DNA of 43,310 nucleotides, from the NCBI GenBank assembly GCA_017459635.1, contig JAFUCO010000078.1:1-43310 (forward strand), read 5' to 3'. The notes beneath the pieces are model-generated. The model searched no databases, was not told the DNA's origin, and saw nothing but the letters and a program-made list of their open reading frames with translations. The translations under genes were made by a program, and so were the position numbers. Source of the DNA: Blautia sp. (lineage in GTDB: Bacteria > Bacillota > Clostridia > Lachnospirales > Lachnospiraceae). This document shows, one piece after another, positions 1 through 8,079 of this stretch (position 1 is its first letter; the number at the start of each line of letters is the position of its first letter).

Positions 1-62
1 CTCGCCCTTACGGGCTTCATCGCCGTTTCACGGCTGGATTCCTCATGAAGGGCTCAGACCCT

Positions 63-123
63 GTAAGGAAATATACTCTGCTCTGCTCATGCAAGCATGG
101 CAGAGCAGAGTATATTTCCTTAC
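63..123. repeat. Long near-perfect hairpin in a left-edge inverted-repeat array
   Basis: Bases 63-86 are exactly complementary to 100-123 (24 bp). The space between them folds further (88-92 with 95-99), so the element is almost a continuous hairpin. It is flanked by two copies of GGGCTCAGACCC (50-61 and 155-166) and by short stems at 4-15, 22-34, 142-153 and 169-178. I see no gene in 1-279. No transposase or T-tract accompanies the hairpin, so a REP-like or other structured intergenic element is as likely as a terminator. The window edge prevents seeing its upstream neighbour. Confidence 0.6.
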
Positions 124-202
124 GGCCGTGAATAGTAACCACCTTCCGCAAGGAGGGCTCAGACCCGGCCGCTTGCGGTTGGATCGTGAACAATAACGCA
201 AT

Positions 203-265
203 ATGTCCGGGGATAAAAACGGTTTATCTTAACTGCAAAGGCAGACCGTTCTCATCCCCGGACAT
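203..265. terminator. Stem-loop just downstream of the S41 gene
   Basis: ATGTCCGGGGAT (203-214) pairs with ATCCCCGGACAT (254-265). Inner stems are AACGGT/ACCGTT (218-223/245-250) and CTGC/GCAG. It lies 14 bp past the stop of the minus-strand S41 gene. A T-run follows it only on the plus strand (266-271), so on the minus strand it is a strong 3' stem without a U-tract. It could be a terminator for plus-strand transcription entering from the left, or a 3' protective stem. Confidence 0.45.
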
Positions 266-279
266 CTTTTTAAGCACCG

Positions 280-2103
280 TTATGCCGCTGGAGCAAGCTC
301 CTCCTGGCCGGCAAACCACTCATTCATCATATTATCCAGCTTTTCTTCATCAAAATACCCAGAATATCCGGGTACTCCGTCGTCAAGCCCGATAATAGCT
401 GCCAGTCCGTCAATCAGTTCGTTGGATTCCGGCGTTATCGGTATATCTATTTCGCATCCGCCCTCAACGCTCCTGCCCTGAGAATCTGTAAGAAGCCACT
501 GTCCGCTTGACATTGCGTAGCTCATACCCTCTGTATCAGTTCCCATCTGGATACAGCATGCGCCGCCGGACGAAGGCTCGCCGATCAGGACAGCTCCGGC
601 TTCCTTTATGATGATCGGGAAAAGATTTCCGCATGAGAAGGCATGGCGTGATACCAGAACACCATAATTAAAATCGTATTTTACCTCTTTATCCTTTTCA
701 TCATAAACGCCGTCGAAATTTGAATCCGCTTCGAATGTGATAGTCATATCCTGACCTGTAATAATATTTTTTCCATACAGCTTATCCTGTCCGGTCGTCA
801 TTGCCAGAATTGCCATCATGACATCAGGGCTGCCGCCCGAATTTCCGGTCAGGTCAATGATCACATTCTTAATATCCGGATTCTCCGATGCCTTATCAAG
901 CCCTGCAACCACTATACCGAGGCTGTCCTCCGGAATGGTATCACTTTCACCTTTATAATAGCTGTCCCATGCTGCCTCATCAGGCATAAAACCATCCAGA
1001 CGTATTATAGCTGTATTTCCATACTCACGGTAATTCTCGTCTCCCCAGATTGCGGCACGCTGCATCGGTATCAGCAGATTCCGGGTCTGCTTTAAAGTTA
1101 CTTCGCTGTTTAAAAGATCTTTTGCAAAAGCACTTCCGAATTTAGCAACAAAATCCGGATTTTCCTGAACGACCTGCGAGTTGACCATCTCTGCCACGCT
1201 CATAAGTGAAGTATGCCCGTCGCTGAGTCCTAAGAGGAACAGTTTTGAAAGAGAATTAAGATACTCGGAAAAGTCCGTCGACATCAGGCCTTCCTTTATC
1301 TCTGCCCCTTTCTCTCCCAGGTCATCAATAGCCTGGTCAAGCCCTTTTTCTTCGATGGCTGCATCCAGCGGAGCTATTCCCGGATGTCCGAAGAAATAAT
1401 CGAAGTTGAAGCAAAGATCCGCATAGCATTCTTTAATAATGTCATCAGGTCTCGGCTCTCCCTCTATCTGAGCTTCAAAGAAATCAGAATCGTAAAATCC
1501 CTCTATTCCGCTGCCATCCAGAGATACCCTCTGGTAATACAGATTCTCTCCATTATAAAGCATATAATTGGTCGCAATATCCGTCATCATGTTAGAAACG
1601 ATCGAAACAGGGAGATAAATATCATTCTCATCATTGTGGACGGCTATCCCGTACTTTGTAAAGTCAAATTCTACAGGTTCAGGCTCTCCTTCATATGTTA
1701 CATCTGTCATGCGGATATAATGTACTGTCGAATCCTTTAATCCCAGCGCTTTGTCCTCAAGAGGCATCGGCAGGGCCAGAAACTCATTCCAGTCAGGAAC
1801 CGTGATAACTCCGGCCTGCGCATCATAAGTAAGCTCCGCACCGTTCCAGTTTACAAGAGTACAGGTTCCGTCCTCATTCTCCCTCATTTCCAGAGGCTGC
1901 TGCTTCACAAATTCCGAATACTCACTAAGGCCGATATAAGGAACATTCGGAGTTTCACTGTAAAACCTGAGCGAAAGTTCTCCCTTCTCCTCCCCGTCAG
2001 TATACACTTTTGTCATCTTCTCTGTAAAACCGGCCTCCTCGGCATAAACCGCCGAAGAAATCACAGCTGCAGCCAGAATACAGCCCACTATCATTTTTTT
2101 CAT
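280..2103 (-). CDS. Secreted S41 (C-terminal-processing/tricorn-type) peptidase-like protein
   Basis: 607 residues. The start is the ATG at 2103, because AGGAGG lies 7 nt upstream; a TTG five codons earlier overlaps that ribosome site. An N-terminal signal peptide (MKKMIVGCILAAAVISSAVYA) lacks a lipobox. The N-terminal ~250 residues are acidic and unrecognised. The C-terminal half carries S41 hallmarks: a DGHTSL segment that may hold the catalytic His, NTAIIRLDGFM, NVIIDLTGNSGGSPD, and SRHAFSCGN, where the Ser of S-C-G-N is the expected nucleophile. Known S41 members cleave peptides or act as hydrolase-like surface proteins; the substrate here is unknown. It lies 204 bp downstream of the LacI gene behind a stem-loop and has its own candidate promoter, so it need not belong to the sugar operon. 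I saw no PDZ domain. Confidence 0.8.
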   Translation of the reverse strand: MKKMIVGCILAAAVISSAVYAEEAGFTEKMTKVYTDGEEKGELSLRFYSETPNVPYIGLSEYSEFVKQQPLEMRENEDGTCTLVNWNGAELTYDAQAGVITVPDWNEFLALPMPLEDKALGLKDSTVHYIRMTDVTYEGEPEPVEFDFTKYGIAVHNDENDIYLPVSIVSNMMTDIATNYMLYNGENLYYQRVSLDGSGIEGFYDSDFFEAQIEGEPRPDDIIKECYADLCFNFDYFFGHPGIAPLDAAIEEKGLDQAIDDLGEKGAEIKEGLMSTDFSEYLNSLSKLFLLGLSDGHTSLMSVAEMVNSQVVQENPDFVAKFGSAFAKDLLNSEVTLKQTRNLLIPMQRAAIWGDENYREYGNTAIIRLDGFMPDEAAWDSYYKGESDTIPEDSLGIVVAGLDKASENPDIKNVIIDLTGNSGGSPDVMMAILAMTTGQDKLYGKNIITGQDMTITFEADSNFDGVYDEKDKEVKYDFNYGVLVSRHAFSCGNLFPIIIKEAGAVLIGEPSSGGACCIQMGTDTEGMSYAMSSGQWLLTDSQGRSVEGGCEIDIPITPESNELIDGLAAIIGLDDGVPGYSGYFDEEKLDNMMNEWFAGQEELAPAA

Positions 2104-2203
2104 AATCTGCCTCCTCAAAATACTGTCAAAAATAAAGCTTCAAAGTATAGGATCATTTCATCCACATATTTTTTAAAATACCGGCAGCACCGGAATATAC
2201 ATA

Positions 2204-2233
2204 ATTATAACATTAAGCAGTAAATCACGTAAA
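2204..2233 (-). promoter_or_regulatory. Candidate promoter of the S41 gene
   Basis: On the minus strand TTTACG (2228-2233) is separated by 18 bp from TATAAT (2204-2209), about 100 nt before the S41 start. The -35 box is weak (4/6). A second -10-like TATACT lies closer to the gene but without a good -35. Confidence 0.4.
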
Positions 2234-2273
2234 GAGAGCCATGAAAAAATCAAGTGCTTTTTTCACGGCCCTC
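2234..2273 (-). terminator. Stem-loop after the LacI gene
   Basis: GAGAGCCATGAAAAAA (2234-2249) pairs with TTTTTTCACGGCCCTC (2258-2273) at 14 of 16 positions with an 8-nt loop. On the minus strand it lies about 35 bp past the LacI stop and its descending arm contains six T's, so it can work as a rho-independent terminator of the sugar operon. Confidence 0.5.
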
Positions 2274-2306
2274 AAAAACAATTCTTATATTATATTTTGC
2301 TAAAAA

Positions 2307-3314
2307 TCACCTGATATCTTTTACACTCTCCCGCTCCACAAAGTCCGTGCAGACCTGAGTTTTAAGGTGCAGCCCCTCGCCGTCTCTTATCATGTCCCTT
2401 AACCTTCTTACCGCAACCCTGCCCATGTCCTGTTTCGGCACCCGCAGTGTAGTCAGCGGCGGATGGGAGATAGATGAAAATGTCAGGTCGTCAAATCCGA
2501 TTATCGAAATATCCTCGGGAATCCTGAGACCGCATTCCCACAACGCCTTCATTGATCCAAGCCCGATAATGTCATTATCAGCAAAGAACGCAGTAGGAAG
2601 CTCATCCCGCGGAGTTTTTTCCAGATATGCCTTCATGTCCAGATATGCCTGATCCATCGTAGGGCTCACTTTTATTATCAGATCATCGTTGACCCCTATG
2701 CCCGCCTTGTCAAGTGCTGTCCTGTATCCCGCAAACCTGGACCTGAATGGCTTTATGCGAAAATCTCCCGCAAGATATCCTATTCTCCGGTGGCCTTTCT
2801 CAAGCAGATATTCAGTTGCCATCCGGGCGGAATCCGCATTGTTGATCAGGACCGAATCAAAGGTCATATCCTCTTTCCAATAATCGATCACTACATATGG
2901 GAATGGAAGCTGCCTTATCAGATCAATATCTTCATCTTCAAGCTCCGTCCCCAGCAGGATTATCGCAGAGGTACGGTCATTGCATATCCCGGCAAACAGG
3001 TCATCAAAATCAGGCTGTCTCATGTCCAGATGCTGTATGATCATTTCCATGCCGCAGCTGCGGCATTCCTCTTCTACACCGGCGATCATAAGCGGGAAGA
3101 ACGGGGTATCCTCAACCACGTTTCCGCGTTTCTTAAACATGACGAATTTTACCCTGGATATTCTGCTTTCCTCGCTGTATCCCAGTTCCTTTGCCGCTTT
3201 CAATATTTTCGCCGCAGTCTCCGCATTGACGCCCCGTTTGTGATTAAGCGCATTGGATACCGTCGCCGGCGAAAATCCTGTTATATCGCTCAGTGTTCGT
3301 ATGTTTACTTTCAT
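2307..3314 (-). CDS. LacI-family transcriptional regulator
   Basis: 335 residues if it starts at the ATG at 3314, where the DNA-binding domain begins (MKVNIRTLSDITGFSPATVS). The frame stays open to an ATG at 3353, but the extra 13 residues (MYIRRYSGKRVRK) are not typical of the family and neither start has a strong ribosome site. Residues 1-55 form the LacI helix-turn-helix plus hinge helix. Residues ~60-335 are a periplasmic-binding-protein-like sensor (AFFADNDIIGLGSMKAL, ISIIGFDDLTFSSISHPPLTTLRVP). It is the last gene of a minus-strand run with the RbsB/RbsA/RbsC-type importer, 60 bp after the permease. It therefore probably represses that importer and responds to its sugar or a derivative; this is inferred from context. 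A TATAAT inside an imperfect palindrome just upstream may let it be transcribed and autoregulated separately. Confidence 0.9.
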   Translation of the reverse strand: MKVNIRTLSDITGFSPATVSNALNHKRGVNAETAAKILKAAKELGYSEESRISRVKFVMFKKRGNVVEDTPFFPLMIAGVEEECRSCGMEMIIQHLDMRQPDFDDLFAGICNDRTSAIILLGTELEDEDIDLIRQLPFPYVVIDYWKEDMTFDSVLINNADSARMATEYLLEKGHRRIGYLAGDFRIKPFRSRFAGYRTALDKAGIGVNDDLIIKVSPTMDQAYLDMKAYLEKTPRDELPTAFFADNDIIGLGSMKALWECGLRIPEDISIIGFDDLTFSSISHPPLTTLRVPKQDMGRVAVRRLRDMIRDGEGLHLKTQVCTDFVERESVKDIR

Positions 3315-3381
3315 TTTTCGCACACGCTTTCCCGAATATCTCCGGATGTACATTCTTCCGGTATCCAGAATGTAACACTCG

Positions 3382-3402
3382 CTGCACTAAATTATAATGC
3401 AG
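3382..3402 (-). promoter_or_regulatory. Imperfect palindrome with -10-like box before the LacI gene
   Basis: CTGCA (3382-3386) and TGCAG (3398-3402) bracket a 21-bp imperfect palindrome (8 of 10 arm positions match). On the minus strand it contains TATAAT (3391-3396). No convincing -35 is seen 17 bp upstream. It could be an internal promoter/operator between permease and regulator. Confidence 0.3.
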
Positions 3403-3413
3403 GAATATAAATA

Positions 3414-4442
3414 TCACTTATTCTCGTTCCTTGCCTGGAGTGCCATCTTCGCCTGAAGATTTCTCTGAGTCTGGTCGATAACAACTGCAAGGATGATAAC
3501 GCATCCACGGATGACCTTCTGCCAGAATTCGGAAACGCCGCACATTGTCATACCGTCATTGATAACACCGATAACAAATGCGCCTACGATAGTTCCTACT
3601 ATTGTTCCGGAACCGCCGGCCATTGAAGTACCGCCAAGAACTGTTGCAGCAATAGCGTTCATTTCCCAGCCGTCACCGGATGCCGGATGTGCAGCGGAAA
3701 GCTGAGCCGTGTTGATCATACCAACCCATGCCGCGCAGAAGCCTGAAATCATGTATACCAGAATCTTAACCTTGTCAGCCTTGATACCGGAAAGCCTTGC
3801 GCTCTTCTCGTTGCCGCCTACTGCCAGTACATACCAGCCAAACGGGACCTTCTTTAAAAGGATCGCTGCAATGACTGCCAGAACCGCAAATACATAAACG
3901 CCTGCCGGAATCCCCATGATATTGCTTCCGAGAGCTTTAAAGCCTACATTTCCAAGGCCTTCATAGCCTGCAATCTTTGAGAAAGTTGTACCGCCGGAAC
4001 GCAGGTTTGCGAAACCACGTCCGATATACATTGTGCCCAGTGTAGCAATGAATGGCGCAACGCCAAGCTTTGTCACAATAAGACCATTCAAAAGACCCGC
4101 CAGGCAGCCAAAGATGAGCATAAATAATACAATAAGCGGTACACTGAAGTAAATGGTCTTGCTTCCGACAGTCAGGCCTTCCTGAATAAGTCCGCCTGCC
4201 AGCATACCTACAAGTCCGACCACTGACCCGACTGAAAGGTCAATGCCTCCGGTAATGATGACAAATGTCATACCAAGAGCAAGAATACCATACAGGGCAA
4301 CATGCTTAGCCACCATCGTCAGAGTTGTGGTGGAAAGAAATGATTTGGATGCAAAGCTGAAAAAGACGATGAGAACAATAAGAACGATAAAGGTACGCCC
4401 TTTCAGCAGCGTCATAAGCAACTGGTTATTATTTTTTTTCAT
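3414..4442 (-). CDS. Ribose/monosaccharide-type ABC transporter permease (RbsC-like)
   Basis: 342 residues, usual length for the branched-chain/ribose permease family (BPD_transp_2). The protein has about 8-10 hydrophobic segments and the family signatures GMTFVIITGGIDLSVGSVVG near residue 65, APFIATLGTMYIGRG near 135 and VGGNEKSARLSGI near 215. It forms the membrane channel of the importer with the ATPase encoded 24 bp upstream. It starts at ATG 4442; the GGGAGG upstream is 13 nt away, a little far. Next downstream is the LacI regulator. The sugar cannot be told from the permease alone. Confidence 0.93.
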   Translation of the reverse strand: MKKNNNQLLMTLLKGRTFIVLIVLIVFFSFASKSFLSTTTLTMVAKHVALYGILALGMTFVIITGGIDLSVGSVVGLVGMLAGGLIQEGLTVGSKTIYFSVPLIVLFMLIFGCLAGLLNGLIVTKLGVAPFIATLGTMYIGRGFANLRSGGTTFSKIAGYEGLGNVGFKALGSNIMGIPAGVYVFAVLAVIAAILLKKVPFGWYVLAVGGNEKSARLSGIKADKVKILVYMISGFCAAWVGMINTAQLSAAHPASGDGWEMNAIAATVLGGTSMAGGSGTIVGTIVGAFVIGVINDGMTMCGVSEFWQKVIRGCVIILAVVIDQTQRNLQAKMALQARNENK

Positions 4443-4465
4443 AATGTTTATGTATCCTCCCGGCT

Positions 4466-6004
4466 TTAAGCGCTTTTACCTGTTCCAAGGCCTGCATACG
4501 AAGCCCGTACAAGCTCGTCCTCAGTGATCCTGTCTCCCTCAAGCTCCCCGGTCAGCTTTCCGTTGGAAAGTACATATATCCGGTCAGCGATCGCCATGAT
4601 CTCCTTCAGTTCCGATGAAATGACGATTATAGAGAGTCCTCTTTCCGAAAATTCATGGATGATCTCAAACACCTCTGTCTTTGCGCCAATGTCGATACCA
4701 CGGGAAGGTTCATCCATAAGCAGGATCTTCGGGTCCGTCAAAAGGCCCTTTGCTATTACAACCTTCTGCTGATTACCTCCTGAAAGCGAGAGAATCGGCA
4801 GCTTTTTATCCGCAACCTTGATGTGAAGATCTGCGATCTCCGATTCAACAGCACTCTCCTCCTGCTTATTATTAAGGAACGGGCCGGATTTGAATTTACC
4901 CATGGAAGCGATCGAGGCATTCTTGCAGATATCAAGTGTCTGGATAAGGCCCTGCATCTGCCTGTCCTCCGGAACCAACGCCAGGCCTTTCTGTATCTGG
5001 CCTGAAATGCTGCGGACATCCATCCTCTTGCCTTCATACAGTATCTCTCCTGTATGTTCCTTGTGCATTCCCATCAGGCATTCAAACAGTTCAGAGCGTC
5101 CTGCGCCCAGAAGGCCGTAAATTCCAAGGACTTCTCCCTTTTTGAGATACATGCTCACATGATCCAGAAGATAACCGCCGCCCTGCTTCGGCAGACAGAT
5201 ATCCTTCATCTCAAGGATCTTCTCCGCCCTGTTAAGATCTATGGATCTCTCAAAGCGGTGATACTGGGTATTCTTTCCTACCATGTTTTCAACGATCCAG
5301 GAAAGCTCTATATCCTTGACATCCGCATCAGCGACATATTTTCCATCTCTCAGTATGGTGACATGGTCGCCTATCTCCATGATCTCTTCAAGTCTGTGCG
5401 AGATATAAACTATGGAGATTCCCTGTGCCAGAAGCTCTCTCATGATCTTGAAAAGAACCTTGACTTCCGCTGCCGAAAGAGAAGAAGTCGGCTCGTCCAT
5501 GATCAGCACCCTCAGGTCATCCTGTACAAGATTACGGGCTATCTCAACCATCTGCTGCTGTCCAACACGGAGGTCTCCGACCATTGCATCCACCGGAATC
5601 TCATGCTCCAGCCTTTTCAGGATTACATCGGCTCCCTTGCGGTGAGCGGCATCATCAAGGAAAAAGCCTTTTTTATGCTCATGGCACATGAAAATATTCT
5701 GGTAAACGGTCATGTTCGGGAAAAGCGAAAGCTCCTGATGAATGATGCCTATGCCCTTTGCCCTTGCAGCGTTGGTATCCTTGAAGAATACCTCCTGGCC
5801 GTCCATATACATCTTGCCGGCCGACGGCTGTTCAATGCCGGCGATCATTTTCATAAGTGTAGATTTACCTGCGCCGTTCTCGCCAATAAGAACATTTACC
5901 TTTGCCTTAAGAAGATCGAAGGAAACCTGGTCGAGAGCCTTGGTGCCCGGATATATCTTATCTATTTTTTCACAATGGAGAACAACATTCGGATCATCAA
6001 ACAT
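4466..6004 (-). CDS. Sugar ABC transporter ATP-binding protein (RbsA/MglA-like, two NBDs)
   Basis: 512 residues, the normal size of a tandem-NBD sugar ATPase. The first nucleotide-binding domain has Walker A GENGAGKST at residues 41-49, Walker B VLIMDEPTSSLS and the family's degenerate signature LRVGQQQMVEIA. The second has the family's altered P-loop region GLLGAGRSE, signature LSGGNQQKVVIAKGL and Walker B ILLMDEPSRGID. It powers import by the permease encoded just downstream. AAGGAGGAG lies close upstream of the ATG, and the gene follows the DUF2291 lipoprotein gene by 15 bp, so co-transcription is very likely. Confidence 0.95.
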   Translation of the reverse strand: MFDDPNVVLHCEKIDKIYPGTKALDQVSFDLLKAKVNVLIGENGAGKSTLMKMIAGIEQPSAGKMYMDGQEVFFKDTNAARAKGIGIIHQELSLFPNMTVYQNIFMCHEHKKGFFLDDAAHRKGADVILKRLEHEIPVDAMVGDLRVGQQQMVEIARNLVQDDLRVLIMDEPTSSLSAAEVKVLFKIMRELLAQGISIVYISHRLEEIMEIGDHVTILRDGKYVADADVKDIELSWIVENMVGKNTQYHRFERSIDLNRAEKILEMKDICLPKQGGGYLLDHVSMYLKKGEVLGIYGLLGAGRSELFECLMGMHKEHTGEILYEGKRMDVRSISGQIQKGLALVPEDRQMQGLIQTLDICKNASIASMGKFKSGPFLNNKQEESAVESEIADLHIKVADKKLPILSLSGGNQQKVVIAKGLLTDPKILLMDEPSRGIDIGAKTEVFEIIHEFSERGLSIIVISSELKEIMAIADRIYVLSNGKLTGELEGDRITEDELVRASYAGLGTGKSA

Positions 6005-6018
6005 ATTGTCTCCTCCTT

Positions 6019-6600
6019 TTATTCAACACTGAGTTCTACCGGGGTTACTGTAACTTCCGATCCTGAAATGGTTGCAGCTCCGGCAAATGTAATCTTCTTT
6101 CCGACCACACTGTCATCCAGCGCCAGCGGCTCGATAACCTGCGCATGCATCTCCGCATTCAGTGCTTTTGCATATGCAGACCACTCTGTCTGATTGGTAA
6201 AGGATTCAAATGTTTTAACGCTCTGGATATCGCGGATAGCTGTTCCGGAATAAACGCTTCCTATCTGGACCATGAAGGTTTCATCTCCGTCATACCCGTC
6301 TATTGTAACAGTCAGAATATTTTTTGGTCCTTTTGAAATGAATTCAGTGACTTCGCCGGTACCGGACACGGCCGCAGCAGTACCAATTCCGTCTCCCGAC
6401 AGTACCTCTGCAATGTCCTTGGCATTGTCCTTGATCTCCTGCGAGATCTGGCTCCAGTCATCGCTGGAATTTGCCGATGCGTCGAAGGCAACCTCTCCTG
6501 TATACTGTCCCTCTGTCCCCTTCTCGATGACTTTAACACATCCCGTAAGGGAAAATGACAGCGTGATAGCTGCTGCAGCTAGAATCAGCTCTTTTCTCAT
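6019..6600 (-). CDS. DUF2291-family lipoprotein of the sugar importer operon
   Basis: 193 residues. A lipoprotein signal peptide ends in the lipobox LTGC (Cys near residue 21). The mature part fits DUF2291 (COG5618): a YTGEVAFDASANSSDDW segment, a central ITKGPKNILTVTIDGYDG-like strand region, and VGKKITFAGA...VTPVEL at the C-terminus. Genes of this family sit with RbsABC-type importers, and here it lies between binding protein and ATPase. Its role is not established; a membrane-anchored accessory to uptake is an inference. AGGAG lies 8 nt before ATG 6600. Confidence 0.8.
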   Translation of the reverse strand: MRKELILAAAAITLSFSLTGCVKVIEKGTEGQYTGEVAFDASANSSDDWSQISQEIKDNAKDIAEVLSGDGIGTAAAVSGTGEVTEFISKGPKNILTVTIDGYDGDETFMVQIGSVYSGTAIRDIQSVKTFESFTNQTEWSAYAKALNAEMHAQVIEPLALDDSVVGKKITFAGAATISGSEVTVTPVELSVE

Positions 6601-6768
6601 GCCCTAATCTCCTTATAAAAACAGGCAGCTGTCTGCCGGCCGGATTTTTCATTCGCCCTGAACACCGGGAGTTTCAAGGCTGACCGGAGAGTTATCCTGT
6701 TTTATTTTTTTTCATTTTGCGTTACTCTTCTCTGCCACGATCAATCAAATCTGGATTTTTTCAAGATT

Positions 6769-6795
6769 TAAGGGCGGCGGAAACCGCCGCCCTTA
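6769..6795. terminator. Very strong stem-loop between binding-protein gene and rest of the importer operon
   Basis: A 12-bp perfect stem (6769-6780 with 6784-6795, core GGGCGGCGG/CCGCCGCCC) with a 3-nt loop lies 35 bp after the binding-protein stop. No T-run follows on the minus strand. Such stems after a binding-protein gene usually protect the upstream mRNA or cause partial termination, giving more binding protein than membrane components. The rest of 6601-6830 shows no gene. Confidence 0.6.
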
Positions 6796-6830
6796 TAAAG
6801 GTCATATTAAGCAAACTTACTTAATTCTCA

Positions 6831-7796
6831 TTATTCCTCAGTGAAAACAAATGCTGAAAGGTTCTCAACATTGTCAGCTGTGATAGCGATACACGGAACA
6901 AGCTGTTTTTCTTCTTCCGGAGCTGTGCCGTTAAGATAGTCGTCAGCTTCCCTTACAGCTGTCTCGGTGATAAGAGCGATCTGCTGAAGAGCTGTACCAA
7001 CCATGTCACCGGATTTGATGTAGTTTGCAGCATCGTCAGATCCGTCAAGGCCGATGATCTTGATGTCATCACGGCCGGCATCGATGCAGGCCTGAACAGC
7101 GCCGCATGCCATTGTGTCATTGCCGCAGATGATTCCGGTGATTTCCGGATTAGCCTGAAGGATGGCTTCTGTCTTCTCATAAGCCTCTGTCTGATCCCAG
7201 TTTGCAGACTGCTGAGCTACCATCTCAAGGTCCGGATACTCATCGATTACTGAATGATAGTTGTCTGAACGAACCTGGCAGTTGGTGTCTGACTCAAGGC
7301 CAAGGAGCTCTGCATATTTGCCTTCATAGTTCATTGCCTCTACCCATACTTCTGCGATTGCTGCAGCGCCCTGTGCGTTGTCGGCAACGATCTGGGAGAT
7401 AGCAAGACCTGTCTGGTTGATCTCACGGTCGATAAGGAATGTCGGGATTCCTGCGTCATAAGCCTTCTGGATAGCTTCGATGGAAGCATCAGCGCCGGCG
7501 TTGTCGCAGATGATAGCTGCTGCCTTGTCAGTCACAGCTGCCTCGAAAAGCTCAAGCTGAGCTGCTGCATCATCATCATGTGAGAAGCATTTTACTTCAT
7601 AGCCAAGTTCCTCACCAACCTCTTTTGCGATAACCTGCTCGGTTCCGAAGAAAGGATTGGAGGTAGAAGGTGTGATGCAGTACAGGATCTTGGTGCCGCC
7701 GCCCGGAAGAAGCTCTGCCTCTGCCATAACGGTTGTGCTGACTGCCATAATACCCATCATTGCTGCAAGTGCTGCGCTAACGATTGCTTTTTTCAT
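6831..7796 (-). CDS. Ribose-type sugar ABC transporter substrate-binding protein (RbsB-like)
   Basis: 321 residues. A Sec signal peptide (MKKAIVSAALAAMMGIMAVSTTVMA) has no lipobox Cys in the usual place, so anchoring may depend on the neighbouring lipoprotein. The fold is the Peripla_BP_4 class. Residues matching those that contact ribose in E. coli RbsB are visible: N and FF in TSNPFF, D-R in IDREINQ, R in NCQVRSDN, an aromatic W in SANWDQTEA, N-D in CGNDTMACG, D in GLDGSDDA, and Q in ALQQIALI. This suggests a pentopyranose such as ribose, but no kinase or isomerase is nearby to confirm it. GGAGG lies 7 nt before the ATG. It is the first gene of the operon behind a clear promoter. Confidence 0.92.
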   Translation of the reverse strand: MKKAIVSAALAAMMGIMAVSTTVMAEAELLPGGGTKILYCITPSTSNPFFGTEQVIAKEVGEELGYEVKCFSHDDDAAAQLELFEAAVTDKAAAIICDNAGADASIEAIQKAYDAGIPTFLIDREINQTGLAISQIVADNAQGAAAIAEVWVEAMNYEGKYAELLGLESDTNCQVRSDNYHSVIDEYPDLEMVAQQSANWDQTEAYEKTEAILQANPEITGIICGNDTMACGAVQACIDAGRDDIKIIGLDGSDDAANYIKSGDMVGTALQQIALITETAVREADDYLNGTAPEEEKQLVPCIAITADNVENLSAFVFTEE

Positions 7797-7841
7797 TTTG
7801 TTTCCTCCTTATTGAAAACAATTTGCTTAACTGATAGCTTT

Positions 7842-7893
7842 ATTATAAAACAGAATATAAATAAATCAAGTAAAATTTTATATATAATTTTAC
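7842..7893 (-). promoter_or_regulatory. Importer operon promoter with adjacent 24-bp palindromic operator
   Basis: On the minus strand TTGATT (7864-7869), a 16-bp spacer and TATAAT (7842-7847) form a good promoter about 45 nt before the binding-protein ATG. Directly upstream of the -35, bases 7870-7893 form a near-perfect 24-bp palindrome (GTAAAATT...AATTTTAC; 11 of 12 arm positions pair). This is a likely regulator site, perhaps for the LacI protein at the operon's end. It lacks the central CG common in LacI operators, so another factor is possible. Confidence 0.65.
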
Positions 7894-7945
7894 TTTCGTG
7901 TTTATATACAATTTAGATACTCATTTTTTGTGAGGGTTGCACAAA

Positions 7946-8010
7946 TAAGACAGGGGACGGTTCTCTGTCTTATTTTTAAAAAATAAGACAGAGAACCGTC
8001 CCCTGTCTTA
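7946..8010. repeat. Inverted pair of the GGGACGGTTCT repeat
   Basis: A perfect ~32-bp inverted repeat (7946-7977 against 7979-8010). Each arm is itself bounded by TAAGACAG and CTGTCTTA, so nested folds are possible. It lies between divergent genes and carries the core GGGACGGTTCTCTGTC found at six other places in this window (29152, 30777, 33179, 33213, 42267, 43169). Confidence 0.85.
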
Positions 8011-8017
8011 AGACATG

Positions 8018-8026
8018 TGGTATAAT
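8018..8026 (+). promoter_or_regulatory. Extended -10 promoter of the metalloprotease gene
   Basis: TGGTATAAT at 8018-8026 is a consensus extended -10 (TGnTATAAT). The -35 position falls inside the right arm of the inverted repeat (TGTCTT, 8004-8009) and is weak, as extended -10 promoters allow. Expected start of transcription is near 8033. Confidence 0.6.
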
Positions 8027-8079
8027 ATCATGACGTAGTACATCAACATTTCATTGGAGGCTGTATACAGATTACGTTT

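Noticed and set aside
5054-6193. 379-codon plus-strand ORF opposite the importer ATPase
   Set aside because: Its sequence is the antisense shadow of a clear ABC ATPase; no ribosome site or domain.
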